Counted from the stretch's first letter, positions 1 through 6,692 are shown. The stretch: DNA of 6,829 bases from Lachnospiraceae bacterium UBA1201 (GCA_002309675.1 DBXX01000010.1:1-6829), one strand, 5' to 3'. A program made the numbers and translations. Notes: a model not told the origin generated them from the sequence alone.

Positions 1-447
1 CGGGACCATCGGAAGCGTACCATCGCCCGTCTTCAAAACGATATTGCTGCGGATACAATTAACGTCCAGGCCCAGCGCAGGATCCGCCAGGTTCTCCGCA
101 TGGTCGATCGACGATTTGTACTGCTCGCGTCCGTACATCCAGGAATAGTTGACATAGATGTCCGGAGCATCATTTCCGTTCAGGACCATGCCGATCATGT
201 TATTGTAGTCATCGACCTTCGTGTACACCAGTTCTACGTTTGGATAATACTCGTTAAAACGGTTAAATTCGGCCTCCAATGCCTCAAAATTGTCGTAACC
301 GCCGGCAACCACAACGCGGCTGCGGGTAGAAGTATCCAGCGAGGGCTTAAACCCCTGCCCCGCTTTTTCTCCCGGCTTCTTTCCTCCACATGCGGTAAGG
401 CTCAGAAGCATAACCAACGTCAGAAATACACACACCATCCTCTTCAT
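1..447 (-). CDS. Extracellular solute-binding lipoprotein, ABC-transporter type (partial, 5' part only)
   Basis: Own translation gives 149 codons, open to the left edge, so the C-terminal part is missing. The N-terminus MKRMVCVFLTLVMLLSLTAC is a lipoprotein signal peptide: basic start, hydrophobic core, and lipobox L17-T18-A19-C20, with Cys20 as the expected lipidated residue after signal peptidase II cleavage. A short polar linker follows, then a sequence typical of the first lobe of family 1 solute-binding proteins: RVVVAGGYDNFEALEAEF, a 'YYPNVEL' segment and 'NDAPDIYV'. The likely role is capture of a sugar or similar solute at the outer face of the membrane. The ligand cannot be told from this part. 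The gene starts 4 nt after the kinase stop and has a good ribosome site inside the kinase's last codons, so translational coupling is likely. Whether permease genes follow is outside the window. Confidence 0.9.
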   Translation of the reverse strand, partial: MKRMVCVFLTLVMLLSLTACGGKKPGEKAGQGFKPSLDTSTRSRVVVAGGYDNFEALEAEFNRFNEYYPNVELVYTKVDDYNNMIGMVLNGNDAPDIYVNYSWMYGREQYKSSIDHAENLADPALGLDVNCIRSNIVLKTGDGTLPMVP

Positions 448-451
448 AAAT

Positions 452-3028
452 TCATCCCCTTCTTTCTCGGATCCTTCGGATCTCCTTAATGACCAATTTG
501 ATATCCACAGGCTTTGCGATATGGCCATTCATTCCTGCGTTCAGACATTCCGTGACATTCTCGGAAAATGCGTCGGCTGTCATCGCTACGATCGGAATGG
601 AAGCAACCCCTGGATTTTCGAAACTTCGGATCGCCCGAGTCGCATCCAGTCCGTTCATCTCCGGCATCTGTATGTCCATAAAGATCAGCTGGTACTGATC
701 TTCGGTCGCCTCACGCATGATATCCACACATACGCGTCCGTTCTCCGCACGGTCAGCGGTGATCCCGAACATGCCCAGCATGGCGGAAATGATCTCCCAG
801 TTGATATCATTGTCCTCTGCCACGAGAATGCGCATCCCATGCAGATCGGAATAGTCTTCTTCCGGCTCCTGGGATCTGGATTCTCTTCCCATCAGAGCGT
901 TGATTTTATCATAGAGCGTGGAGCGAAACAATGGTTTGCTGACGAAGCCGTTCGCGCCCGCCTCTTTTGCTTTATCTTCCACATCCGACCAGTCATAGGC
1001 GGAAATAAGCAGGATTGGGATATCGGGGCCGATCTCTGCGCGGATCTGTTTGATGATCTCGACGCCATCCATCTCCGGCATTTTCCAGTCTACGATGACA
1101 ACATCGTAATCCCGTCCGTTGTGGTGCCTGTGCTCGATCATGCCGAGCGCCTCCACTCCGCTTTCCGCCTGCTCCGCAGTAGCGCCCAGAGAAGAAATGG
1201 AATCCACCGCGGTCTGAAGCACGGTCTCATCATCATCCACAACCAGGATGTCCATGGGATCCAGCTGCATATCGTCCCGCTGCCGATCGGCCACGGGAAT
1301 GTCCAGAACGACCGTAAAGGTCGTTCCCTTCCCCGGCTCGCTCTGGCAATCGATCGTTCCGCCGAACAGTTCGACCATCTGCTTCGTAATGGCCAGGCCC
1401 AGACCGGTCCCCTGAATACTGTTTACACGGCTGTCGACCTGACGCGAGAATGGCTGATACATGGTCTGCATGTATTCCTCACTCATGCCGATGCCTGTAT
1501 CGGCCACCACATAGGTCATCTTTATGCAGCCGGGTACGGAACTTTCCTCCTCGCGCATATCTACGCAGACGCTCCCGCCGGGCTCCGTGTATTTGATGGC
1601 ATTGGAAAGGATATTGATAAATATCTGGTTGAGCCGAAGCTGGTCGGCGTACAGATACTCCTTCTCCATCCGGTTGATATGAAAACTGAATTCGATATTC
1701 TTTTCTTTGATCATCGGCTGCGAGATATTGATCAGGTTCTCGACCGTGTCCACAATGGAAAATGTCAAAGGACTCAAATTCAATTTTCCGCTTTCCACCT
1801 TCGATATATCCAGGATATCATTGATCAGTGTCAGCAAATGATTTCCGGCCAGACTGATCTTTCGGAGGTTTTCCTTCGTCATCTCTGCGTCGGAGAGGTT
1901 TCTCTCGGCGATCGTCGTCAGGCCAATGATGGCATTCATAGGCGTACGGATATCATGGGACATCGTGGAAAGGAAATCCGTCTTCGCTTTATTCGCGGAT
2001 TCCGCTTCTTTCGCTATGATCTGGAAACGTTTGTTCAAATACAGCATGTGGATCAGGTCACAGATAAACAACAGCATCAGGCCGGCAGAAACGACAACGA
2101 CCAGCAGCATGTTTTCAATGTCCACATGTAGATCCTTCGCCGGGATGAAGCCCAGCATGGTCCATCCGGCCGATGCCGAGACAGGCGTATAGGCCAGGAT
2201 GCACTCCTGTCCATGCGAATCCGTCATCGAAATGGAACCGGTCGAGGTAGTGATCCGGTCGAACAATTCCTTCGAGGACACCGGATCCGAAGTATTATAC
2301 GATTTGTAGAATTCGAAAAAATCAGAGTTCTTAAAACTGTATCCTTTGAGGATATAATCGCCGTCGCTGTCGATCATGGAGAGTTCCGCATTCACGAACT
2401 CTTCCTGCGGGAACACCCATTTCTGCTCCAGTTCCGAGATCGGGATCACGCGCAGAAGAATCGCGGCTTTCATTGTCCCGTCTTTCGTATCCTTCAGCAT
2501 GACCTTATTGCAGAACGCCAGGGATTGCTCTCCGTTCATCGGGTTGGTATAGGCGCGGGAAACATTGATCGACTTTCCGATATCGTCGATCCAGCTCACA
2601 TCCTCCAAAAGGTCCAGCCGAGTATAGGCGACCGCATAATCATCGGTCGTGCCCTGTTTCGGACGTGTAGAGAGGCCTGTGAGCGTGTCGATAAAGATCA
2701 GATGCGCCGAAGCCTTCGGCAGTGCATGCGAAACACGGATGTATTCGGTCGCCTCTTCTATCGTCATGCTCTTATTGTTGATATAGTGCGCCCATACATC
2801 GCAGACCCTCTGCTCACCTTCCAGGTAATTTTCTGTCACCCGTTCCAATGTGACCGTGGTGTTTTCGAAGTGTTCGATCTGCCTCTTGTAAGACTCCTTA
2901 CTTTCGTGCCCGGAGTAGATCACAACGAAGCTCAATATGGAGGCAATAATGATCACATTGACCAGAATAATAATGATCTTTCTCATGTCCTTTAGTCTCC
3001 TAAAAGGCCGGTTCATGATCTCCGGCAT
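452..3028 (-). CDS. Membrane-bound hybrid sensor histidine kinase with two receiver domains
   Basis: 858 residues. Membrane helix 1 is at about 16-38 and helix 2 at about 306-328. Between them lies an extracytoplasmic sensor of about 265 residues that resembles double-Cache sensors. No PAS or convincing HAMP domain is seen. The HisKA H-box is SHDIRTP with phospho-acceptor His358. The ATPase domain has N-box Asn472/Asn476, DTGIGM (510-515) and GTGLGL (540-545). Receiver 1 (about 592-712) has the acidic cluster 598-600, phospho-Asp647 in VDWKMPEMDG, and Lys698. Receiver 2 (about 731-855) has Glu738/Asp739, phospho-Asp785 in MDIQMPEMNG, and Lys839. There is no HPt or DNA-binding domain, so the output partner must be elsewhere. 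The start is uncertain. Met1 (3028) has AAGGA 6 nt upstream and overlaps the previous gene by 16 nt. Met5 (3016) would give an ATGA overlap with the nucleotidyltransferase stop. Met15 (2986) has AGGAGA 9 nt upstream and begins directly at the membrane anchor. Confidence 0.95.
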   Translation of the reverse strand: MPEIMNRPFRRLKDMRKIIIILVNVIIIASILSFVVIYSGHESKESYKRQIEHFENTTVTLERVTENYLEGEQRVCDVWAHYINNKSMTIEEATEYIRVSHALPKASAHLIFIDTLTGLSTRPKQGTTDDYAVAYTRLDLLEDVSWIDDIGKSINVSRAYTNPMNGEQSLAFCNKVMLKDTKDGTMKAAILLRVIPISELEQKWVFPQEEFVNAELSMIDSDGDYILKGYSFKNSDFFEFYKSYNTSDPVSSKELFDRITTSTGSISMTDSHGQECILAYTPVSASAGWTMLGFIPAKDLHVDIENMLLVVVVSAGLMLLFICDLIHMLYLNKRFQIIAKEAESANKAKTDFLSTMSHDIRTPMNAIIGLTTIAERNLSDAEMTKENLRKISLAGNHLLTLINDILDISKVESGKLNLSPLTFSIVDTVENLINISQPMIKEKNIEFSFHINRMEKEYLYADQLRLNQIFINILSNAIKYTEPGGSVCVDMREEESSVPGCIKMTYVVADTGIGMSEEYMQTMYQPFSRQVDSRVNSIQGTGLGLAITKQMVELFGGTIDCQSEPGKGTTFTVVLDIPVADRQRDDMQLDPMDILVVDDDETVLQTAVDSISSLGATAEQAESGVEALGMIEHRHHNGRDYDVVIVDWKMPEMDGVEIIKQIRAEIGPDIPILLISAYDWSDVEDKAKEAGANGFVSKPLFRSTLYDKINALMGRESRSQEPEEDYSDLHGMRILVAEDNDINWEIISAMLGMFGITADRAENGRVCVDIMREATEDQYQLIFMDIQMPEMNGLDATRAIRSFENPGVASIPIVAMTADAFSENVTECLNAGMNGHIAKPVDIKLVIKEIRRIRERRG
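456..465 (-). promoter_or_regulatory. Ribosome binding site of the solute-binding protein gene, inside the kinase 3' end
   Basis: On the minus strand AAAGAAGGGG lies 8 nt before the ATG at 447. These bases also encode the last residues of the histidine kinase (the Arg-Arg-Gly end). The site fixes the ATG at 447 as the start, and it means ribosomes finishing the kinase end on top of the next start region. Confidence 0.7.
2996..3001 (-). promoter_or_regulatory. Ribosome binding site supporting an alternative kinase start at 2986
   Basis: AGGAGA on the minus strand lies 9 nt before the in-frame ATG at 2986-2984 (Met15 of the long form). It is at least as good as the site before 3028. If used, the protein begins MRKIIIILVN and has 844 residues, and the kinase gene no longer overlaps the nucleotidyltransferase gene. 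Confidence 0.45.
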
Positions 3029-3816
3029 TCACATTCCTTAAAGTACTCCAGCAGCATTTCCTGTGAGACAGGGATGTCCTGGCCTTCCAGTTCCCGATAG
3101 ATCCTATCCGTCAGGTTCAGGAGGGCATTGACCAGTTCCTCTTTGCTTTCACCGGTGACGAACGTGCTTCGTATCGCGTTCTTTTCTTCCTCCGGCAGTC
3201 GGTCGAGTTCGCGGTTCACCGCGCTCTCCAGGCGATAACGGTCGCCGATCAGATCTAGATACTGTCTGCGTACGAACTCCAATTCACCCATCGCACGGAA
3301 GGTGTTTCCGCGGTAAATGGCAACGGCCGCGTGCATCAATCGTGCCCAGAAACTGTCAACGATCGTCTCAATATCTTTCTTCGTTTTATTTCCGAAGATG
3401 TTGTCATCCATCCACTCCCGAGAGCGGATCATTTTCTCTTCTACGACGCCGGAATGGTCGAAAAGCACTTTAAACGCAGGCTTCCACGCCGCAGCGCCTT
3501 CATAACCTCCGAAGCCCAGATCGATCTCCAGCAGATTCTCCAGAACGTAGCATTGGAGCCTTCTCTCCGGCATTTGCTTGAAGTAGGTCAGTGCATATCT
3601 CGCTGTGATCTTCTGATTCATATACTCCATGACTTCGGGCATAGACTCGTTCTTATCCAGGGCAATGACAAAATCCAGGTCCGATTTTTCGTCGTGATAC
3701 CCCTTTGCGCCGGAACCCACCTGGCACAGGGCAATGATCTTCTCGCATTCTTTTGTTATGGACAGGATGTACTCAAAAACTTCCTGTCGGTCCGCAACAC
3801 TGAAAATCCCGCTCAT
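3013..3816 (-). CDS. Nucleotidyltransferase of the polymerase-beta superfamily, antibiotic-NTase-like
   Basis: 267 residues. The N-terminal half carries the superfamily signature: GSG at 34-36, then SDLDFVI with metal-binding Asp46 and Asp48, and a third acidic residue, Asp99, in LLEIDLGFGG. The C-terminal half (about 125-267) looks mainly helical, as in stand-alone enzymes that transfer a nucleotide to a small molecule, such as aminoglycoside adenylyl- and lincosamide nucleotidyltransferases. Its length also fits that group. The substrate is not shown by the sequence, and a drug-resistance role would be inference. The start at 3816 has AGAGG 6 nt upstream. It lies 57 nt after the TrmO gene; that gap shows no clear promoter or terminator. 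Its stop overlaps the kinase reading frame, so the two genes are very likely co-transcribed. It could instead modify a protein or nucleic acid. Confidence 0.8.
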   Translation of the reverse strand: MSGIFSVADRQEVFEYILSITKECEKIIALCQVGSGAKGYHDEKSDLDFVIALDKNESMPEVMEYMNQKITARYALTYFKQMPERRLQCYVLENLLEIDLGFGGYEGAAAWKPAFKVLFDHSGVVEEKMIRSREWMDDNIFGNKTKKDIETIVDSFWARLMHAAVAIYRGNTFRAMGELEFVRRQYLDLIGDRYRLESAVNRELDRLPEEEKNAIRSTFVTGESKEELVNALLNLTDRIYRELEGQDIPVSQEMLLEYFKECECRRS

Positions 3817-3873
3817 ACTCTACCTCTCATTTTCCGCATTTGAACTATCTCTTCTAACGTCCGCGTCGAATTG

Positions 3874-4326
3874 CTAGAAATAATGCTCCATCAGACGCTC
3901 GACCCATTCAGGGACCGACGCATCCTTTTTATCATATACCGGATAGTATGGCTTGATGTCCAATACCGGCGTGCCATCGATCGCATCGAGACCTTTTACA
4001 ACGATCCTATCATCCGAAACCGATACGATCTCAACCGAGGTCATACCGATCTGGTTCGGTCTGTCCTTCCCGCGCTGCGAGAAAATACCTACAAGCGGCA
4101 TGTCTTCTCGGTTTTGCGGTCTCCGCTGAAGATGCTTCTCTTTTACATATTTCGCTTTATCCAGATAATACAAGATGATCACGTGAGAGAAATCTTCTAA
4201 TCCCTTTAAGCCCGAGATGTACGATTCTTCCAGAACTATAGTCGAGGTATCCTCTCCCCACGCCACATCTTTTCGTTCCGTCACAGTGTTTCTGACATAG
4301 CCGATCGGCTCCATTACGATTTGCAT
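3874..4326 (-). CDS. trmO: TrmO/TsaA-family tRNA methyltransferase (short form)
   Basis: 150 residues. Family landmarks in order are PIGYVRN (7-13), a DFSHVIILYYLD segment (45-56), GIFSQR (80-85), RPNQIG (89-94), DAIDGTPVLDIKPY (114-127) and a short C-terminal tail. Known members such as E. coli TrmO use SAM to add the N6-methyl group to t6A37 of tRNA-Thr. They have a beta-barrel fold unlike class I methyltransferases. The E. coli protein carries an extra C-terminal domain; this copy is the short core form. The usual RPNPIG is RPNQIG here, so the substrate may differ from the textbook one. The start at 4326 has GGGGAG 6 nt upstream, overlapping the stop of the broken kinase gene before it. 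The two genes are 12 nt apart, which indicates one transcript. Confidence 0.88.
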   Translation of the reverse strand: MQIVMEPIGYVRNTVTERKDVAWGEDTSTIVLEESYISGLKGLEDFSHVIILYYLDKAKYVKEKHLQRRPQNREDMPLVGIFSQRGKDRPNQIGMTSVEIVSVSDDRIVVKGLDAIDGTPVLDIKPYYPVYDKKDASVPEWVERLMEHYF

Positions 4327-4338
4327 ACGGTTCTCCCC

Positions 4339-4651
4339 TCAAATATGGTTTTCCTTCTGTATCATGGTGTCACACCATTCTTTTACTTTTCGTCCGACTT
4401 CCTCCCTGGACAGATCGTCGACCGTCAGCCAATCTACATTATCCTTCTCACGAAACCACGCCCGCTTCAGCGGCATCATGTGCGTTAAATGATGCTCAAA
4501 GAAGTTACGTGACCGGGTCGCGACGTTTGATCTCTTCGATAACGTCTGTATTGATCTCATAACTGATATGAATATATGGCGCATGCTCCTGAATATATCT
4601 CACCGCGGTCGTTTTTCCGACCGCCATGCACCCTTGTAATGACAGTATCAT
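4339..4651 (-). pseudogene. Broken P-loop (AAA/deoxynucleoside-kinase-like) ATPase gene, frameshifted and shortened
   Basis: Frame 1 opens at ATG 4651 with a good ribosome site and reads MILSLQGCMAVGKTTAVRYI, a clear Walker A (G7-x4-G12-K13-T14). It continues to EEIKRRD and stops at TAA 4507-4505 after 48 residues. A second frame, shifted by one nucleotide, is open across this stop and reads TRSRNFFEHHLTHMMPLKR, then a KDNVDWL segment and an EEVGRKVKEW tail, to TGA at 4339. That part looks like the LID region and C-terminus of a small P-loop kinase. The upstream part of the second frame (from ATG 4584) is an out-of-frame shadow of frame 1. Together the parts make about 104 codons, while small P-loop kinases are usually about 170-200. 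The likely history is loss of the middle, with a frame change at about 4505-4525. The original substrate is unknown. Confidence 0.72.
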
Positions 4652-4654
4652 GAT

Positions 4655-5155
4655 TTACTCCCCATCCAAATAGTTCACTTCCGAGTCGAGTTTGAAAGAC
4701 TTCTGCATGCCCCCTGCCAGGAAGCGAACATTGCCCGAATCCGGATAGACGATCACATCCGATGGGCTATAGGTGTCGATATCCAAATAGACCACGGGTG
4801 CATCCGACTCGTTCGTCAACCGATGTCCACCGTTCTCGTTCGGCGGGACCACGATCACGTCTCCTTCGTGGACTGTGACATCTCCCTTCGGTGTCTTCAG
4901 GACGGCCTCGCCGGAAATAATATAAAAGGCTTCTTCCTTCCCAAAATGCTGATGATAGGGGTAGTTGCTCTTCCCCGGCAGCAGCGTGTAGAAATTCACG
5001 GTCAGCTGCCCTTCACCGTTTCTGTATGGTGAATACACCTCGTTCTTCGAAAACTCGTAAGACCGTTTATGCTCCCCAGCCGGATCGTAGATCTGGTTCA
5101 GGTTTTTCACCTCGTAGCCCGGATCCTTTACATTCTTTATGATGATATCTCGCAT
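4655..5155 (-). CDS. Single-domain cupin protein
   Basis: 166 residues. The cupin core spans about 50-126. Motif 1 is seen as PGKSNYPYHQHFGKEE, with His68, His70 and Glu74/Glu75 as metal ligands, followed by Gly82. Motif 2 is GDVIVVPPNENGGHRLTN, with His111 as the fourth ligand. All expected ligands are present, so a metal-binding beta-barrel is likely. Cupins include isomerases, dioxygenases and simple binding proteins, and nothing here decides between them. The 30-40 residue arms on both sides are not recognised. The start at 5155 has AAGGAG 10 nt upstream and a second purine run (GAGG) closer in. The 117-nt gap before it is long for this cluster, but I see no convincing promoter or hairpin there. 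Its stop lies 3 nt before the broken kinase start, so the two were co-translated. Confidence 0.85.
   Translation of the reverse strand: MRDIIIKNVKDPGYEVKNLNQIYDPAGEHKRSYEFSKNEVYSPYRNGEGQLTVNFYTLLPGKSNYPYHQHFGKEEAFYIISGEAVLKTPKGDVTVHEGDVIVVPPNENGGHRLTNESDAPVVYLDIDTYSPSDVIVYPDSGNVRFLAGGMQKSFKLDSEVNYLDGE
4658..4663 (-). promoter_or_regulatory. Ribosome binding site of the broken kinase gene, overlapping the cupin 3' end
   Basis: GGGGAG lies 6 nt before ATG 4651 and also encodes the last two residues of the cupin protein (Gly-Glu). This site shows that the kinase gene once began at 4651 rather than at the inner ATG 4584. Confidence 0.65.
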
Positions 5156-5272
5156 TTTCCTCTATCTCCTTTTTATGTGCCTCCATCGGCGTACAGCCAC
5201 CGTTTTCATTCTGCGATGGTTGGACTGCATAACATCACGGTTATTCGTGGTTTTACAGCATTCGTGCAAGGT

Positions 5273-6592
5273 TCAAGCTAGCAGTTTCAGCACTTCCAGC
5301 GGTTCCTCTGCCACCGGAAAATCTCCGATCGTCTCGCGTTTTTGCGGGAATTGGTTCGTGTACCATTTCGCCTGAAGCGCCGTCATCCCGGCGTTTCTCG
5401 CTCCCGGAAGTTCATCGCTTCCACCGTCTCCCACGAAGAGACAATCTTCCGCCTTCACGCCCAATCGGCTCACCGCTTCCTCGTAGATCGGAAGGTCCGG
5501 CTTCTTCATACCAACCTCGTAAGAAAGGATCACCTCATCAAAGTATCGGTACAGTTCCGACTCCCGAAGCACCTGTACTTCTTCCGAAGAGCAGTTACTT
5601 ACGATCGCCGTCTTCAGCCCCCGTTCCCGTAGCGCATTGAGCATATCAAATACCTCGGGCAATATATGATCAAAGCTAGTAGCTTTTGCGGCCATTCTTT
5701 TCCTGAGTACCAGGGCCAGGGTTTCGGCATCGATCTCTACACCCATCCGGCTTCCCGCATAGAGGATCGATCCTTCAAAATCGATCTTTCCAAGGTAGCG
5801 GTCCTCACCCTTCTCATTCCAGAACGGGTCGAAGCAGTCCTTATCAACGCCCAGATCCGCACACATTTTCCGCTTGGTATATTTCTCGTGCCCCCATTCT
5901 GTGATCAGCGTCTCAAACAGATCAAAGATGACGGCTTTGAAGCGAGGTGACTCTTTCATAATCCCTCTTTTCTTAAAATCCAGACGCACCAGCGCCTTCC
6001 CGTTGGGCAGGTCGTTTGATTCCTGCAGGAGCATATCATATCCGATCGCATGCATGGCAGAGGTAAGTTCCGCCGAGTTCATTTGATGATGGACTGCATC
6101 CAGTCCGTCAAAAGCATGGATATACGGTGAGTCGGAGACCCAGTTTTTCTCGTCAGTATTGATCTGGATCACACAGGAAACGTACTCCGGAGATATATTT
6201 CGGATCGCCTCCTGAAATGCTTCATATCCAATGTACTCGATCAGGAGATTCGCGATCACCAGCTGCACCTGCGGCAGTCGGTCCGCCTCCTGGACCAGAT
6301 CCAGCCGAACACAATGCAGAACATCCGAGATGTCCGCATACCGCTCCTCCACCTTTTGCAGATAGTCTTCATTGATATCCACACCGTAGACGGTTTGATA
6401 CTTCTCTTTCCGAACATGCTCCAGACCGTTCCCGCCGGCCACGCCCAAAACCATCGCACTACAAACCGGATAAGCCTCAAACTGCGATCTCATGATCGAA
6501 TTCATCGCCTGCAACTGCCTCACCGAATCCAGCTGCATATGATTTTCATAGACTTCCAGATCGATCTCTTCCCACGGGTTCTTCATATACAT
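5273..6592 (-). CDS. Fused class I SAM-dependent methyltransferase and HAD-family hydrolase
   Basis: 439 residues in two parts. Part 1 (about 1-206) is a class I methyltransferase: motif I VLGVAGGNGLEHV (48-60), the acidic ribose-binding loop GVDINEDYL (Asp72), RLDL (Asp98), and a motif IV-like VIANLLIEYI (112-121). Part 2 (about 212-439) is a HAD hydrolase: nucleophile Asp224 in FDLFETL, motif II Ser332 in VSNCSS, motif III Lys363/364 in GMKKPD, and motif IV Asp389/Asp393 in VGDGGSDEL, then a GARNAGM segment. The usual second Asp of motif I (DxD) is Phe226, so a standard phosphatase reaction is less certain; dehalogenase-type HADs also lack it. Substrates are unknown. Each part has the normal length of a stand-alone protein, and a start-like site lies at the seam. 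The start is 6592 (GAGGG 3 nt upstream) or Met3 at 6586 (same site, 9 nt). Confidence 0.88.
   Translation of the reverse strand: MYMKNPWEEIDLEVYENHMQLDSVRQLQAMNSIMRSQFEAYPVCSAMVLGVAGGNGLEHVRKEKYQTVYGVDINEDYLQKVEERYADISDVLHCVRLDLVQEADRLPQVQLVIANLLIEYIGYEAFQEAIRNISPEYVSCVIQINTDEKNWVSDSPYIHAFDGLDAVHHQMNSAELTSAMHAIGYDMLLQESNDLPNGKALVRLDFKKRGIMKESPRFKAVIFDLFETLITEWGHEKYTKRKMCADLGVDKDCFDPFWNEKGEDRYLGKIDFEGSILYAGSRMGVEIDAETLALVLRKRMAAKATSFDHILPEVFDMLNALRERGLKTAIVSNCSSEEVQVLRESELYRYFDEVILSYEVGMKKPDLPIYEEAVSRLGVKAEDCLFVGDGGSDELPGARNAGMTALQAKWYTNQFPQKRETIGDFPVAEEPLEVLKLLA
5957..5967 (-). promoter_or_regulatory. Possible internal or relic translation start at the methyltransferase-HAD seam
   Basis: Inside the fused gene GAGGG-ATT-ATG occurs at Met212, just before the HAD domain begins. 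The gene's own start at 6592 has the same layout, GAGGG-AAT-ATG. Starting here would give a 228-residue HAD protein, a normal full length. It may be the former start of a separate HAD gene or still be used for a second product. Confidence 0.45.
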
Positions 6593-6623
6593 ATTCCCTC
6601 ATTTTTTTCGAAACAAACCATCA

Positions 6624-6652
6624 CTTATAATATAACACAAAACAAGAAGTAA
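6624..6652 (-). promoter_or_regulatory. Weak sigma-A-type promoter candidate before the methyltransferase-HAD gene
   Basis: On the minus strand TATAAG (6629-6624) matches the -10 consensus at 5 of 6 positions. TTACTT (6652-6647) sits 17 nt upstream but is a poor -35. The leader would be about 25 nt. The region is much more AT-rich than the genes and lies just after a terminator-like hairpin, which is where an operon promoter would be expected. Confidence 0.35.
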
Positions 6653-6654
6653 GT

Positions 6655-6692
6655 ATATAAGAATATAGCCGGGAGGAAGCCCACCTCCCGGC
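6655..6692 (-). terminator. Terminator-like hairpin of a gene to the right
   Basis: A perfect 9-bp stem, GCCGGGAGG with CCTCCCGGC (6668-6676 and 6684-6692), encloses a 7-nt loop. On the minus strand it is followed by TATATTCTTATAT, which is T-rich but interrupted. On the plus strand the following bases are A-rich, so minus-strand use is more likely. The T tract is imperfect, so termination may be partial. Confidence 0.5.

Noticed and set aside
521..2131. A 536-codon open frame on the plus strand, opposite the histidine kinase
   Set aside because: The minus-strand frame encodes an unmistakable kinase with all catalytic motifs. The plus-strand product shows no recognisable domain and is low in complexity, so it is a mirror of the kinase codon pattern.
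2213..2995. A 260-codon plus-strand open frame opposite the kinase sensor domain
   Set aside because: It lies antisense to the signal anchor and Cache-like region, with no motif of its own and no supported start.
3331..3843. A 170-codon plus-strand open frame opposite the nucleotidyltransferase
   Set aside because: It is a shadow of a gene with intact active-site motifs on the other strand and has no domain features.
4339..4584. An 81-residue protein starting at ATG 4584 as an intact small gene
   Set aside because: Its first 20 or so residues are the out-of-frame reading of the P-loop gene's codons. The better ribosome site belongs to ATG 4651, so it is treated as the 3' part of a pseudogene.
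5156..5272. A promoter or riboswitch in the 117-nt gap before the cupin gene
   Set aside because: TTGCAC and AT-rich stretches are present but no -10 box of fair quality has correct spacing, and I find no long stem. There is too little to call a feature.
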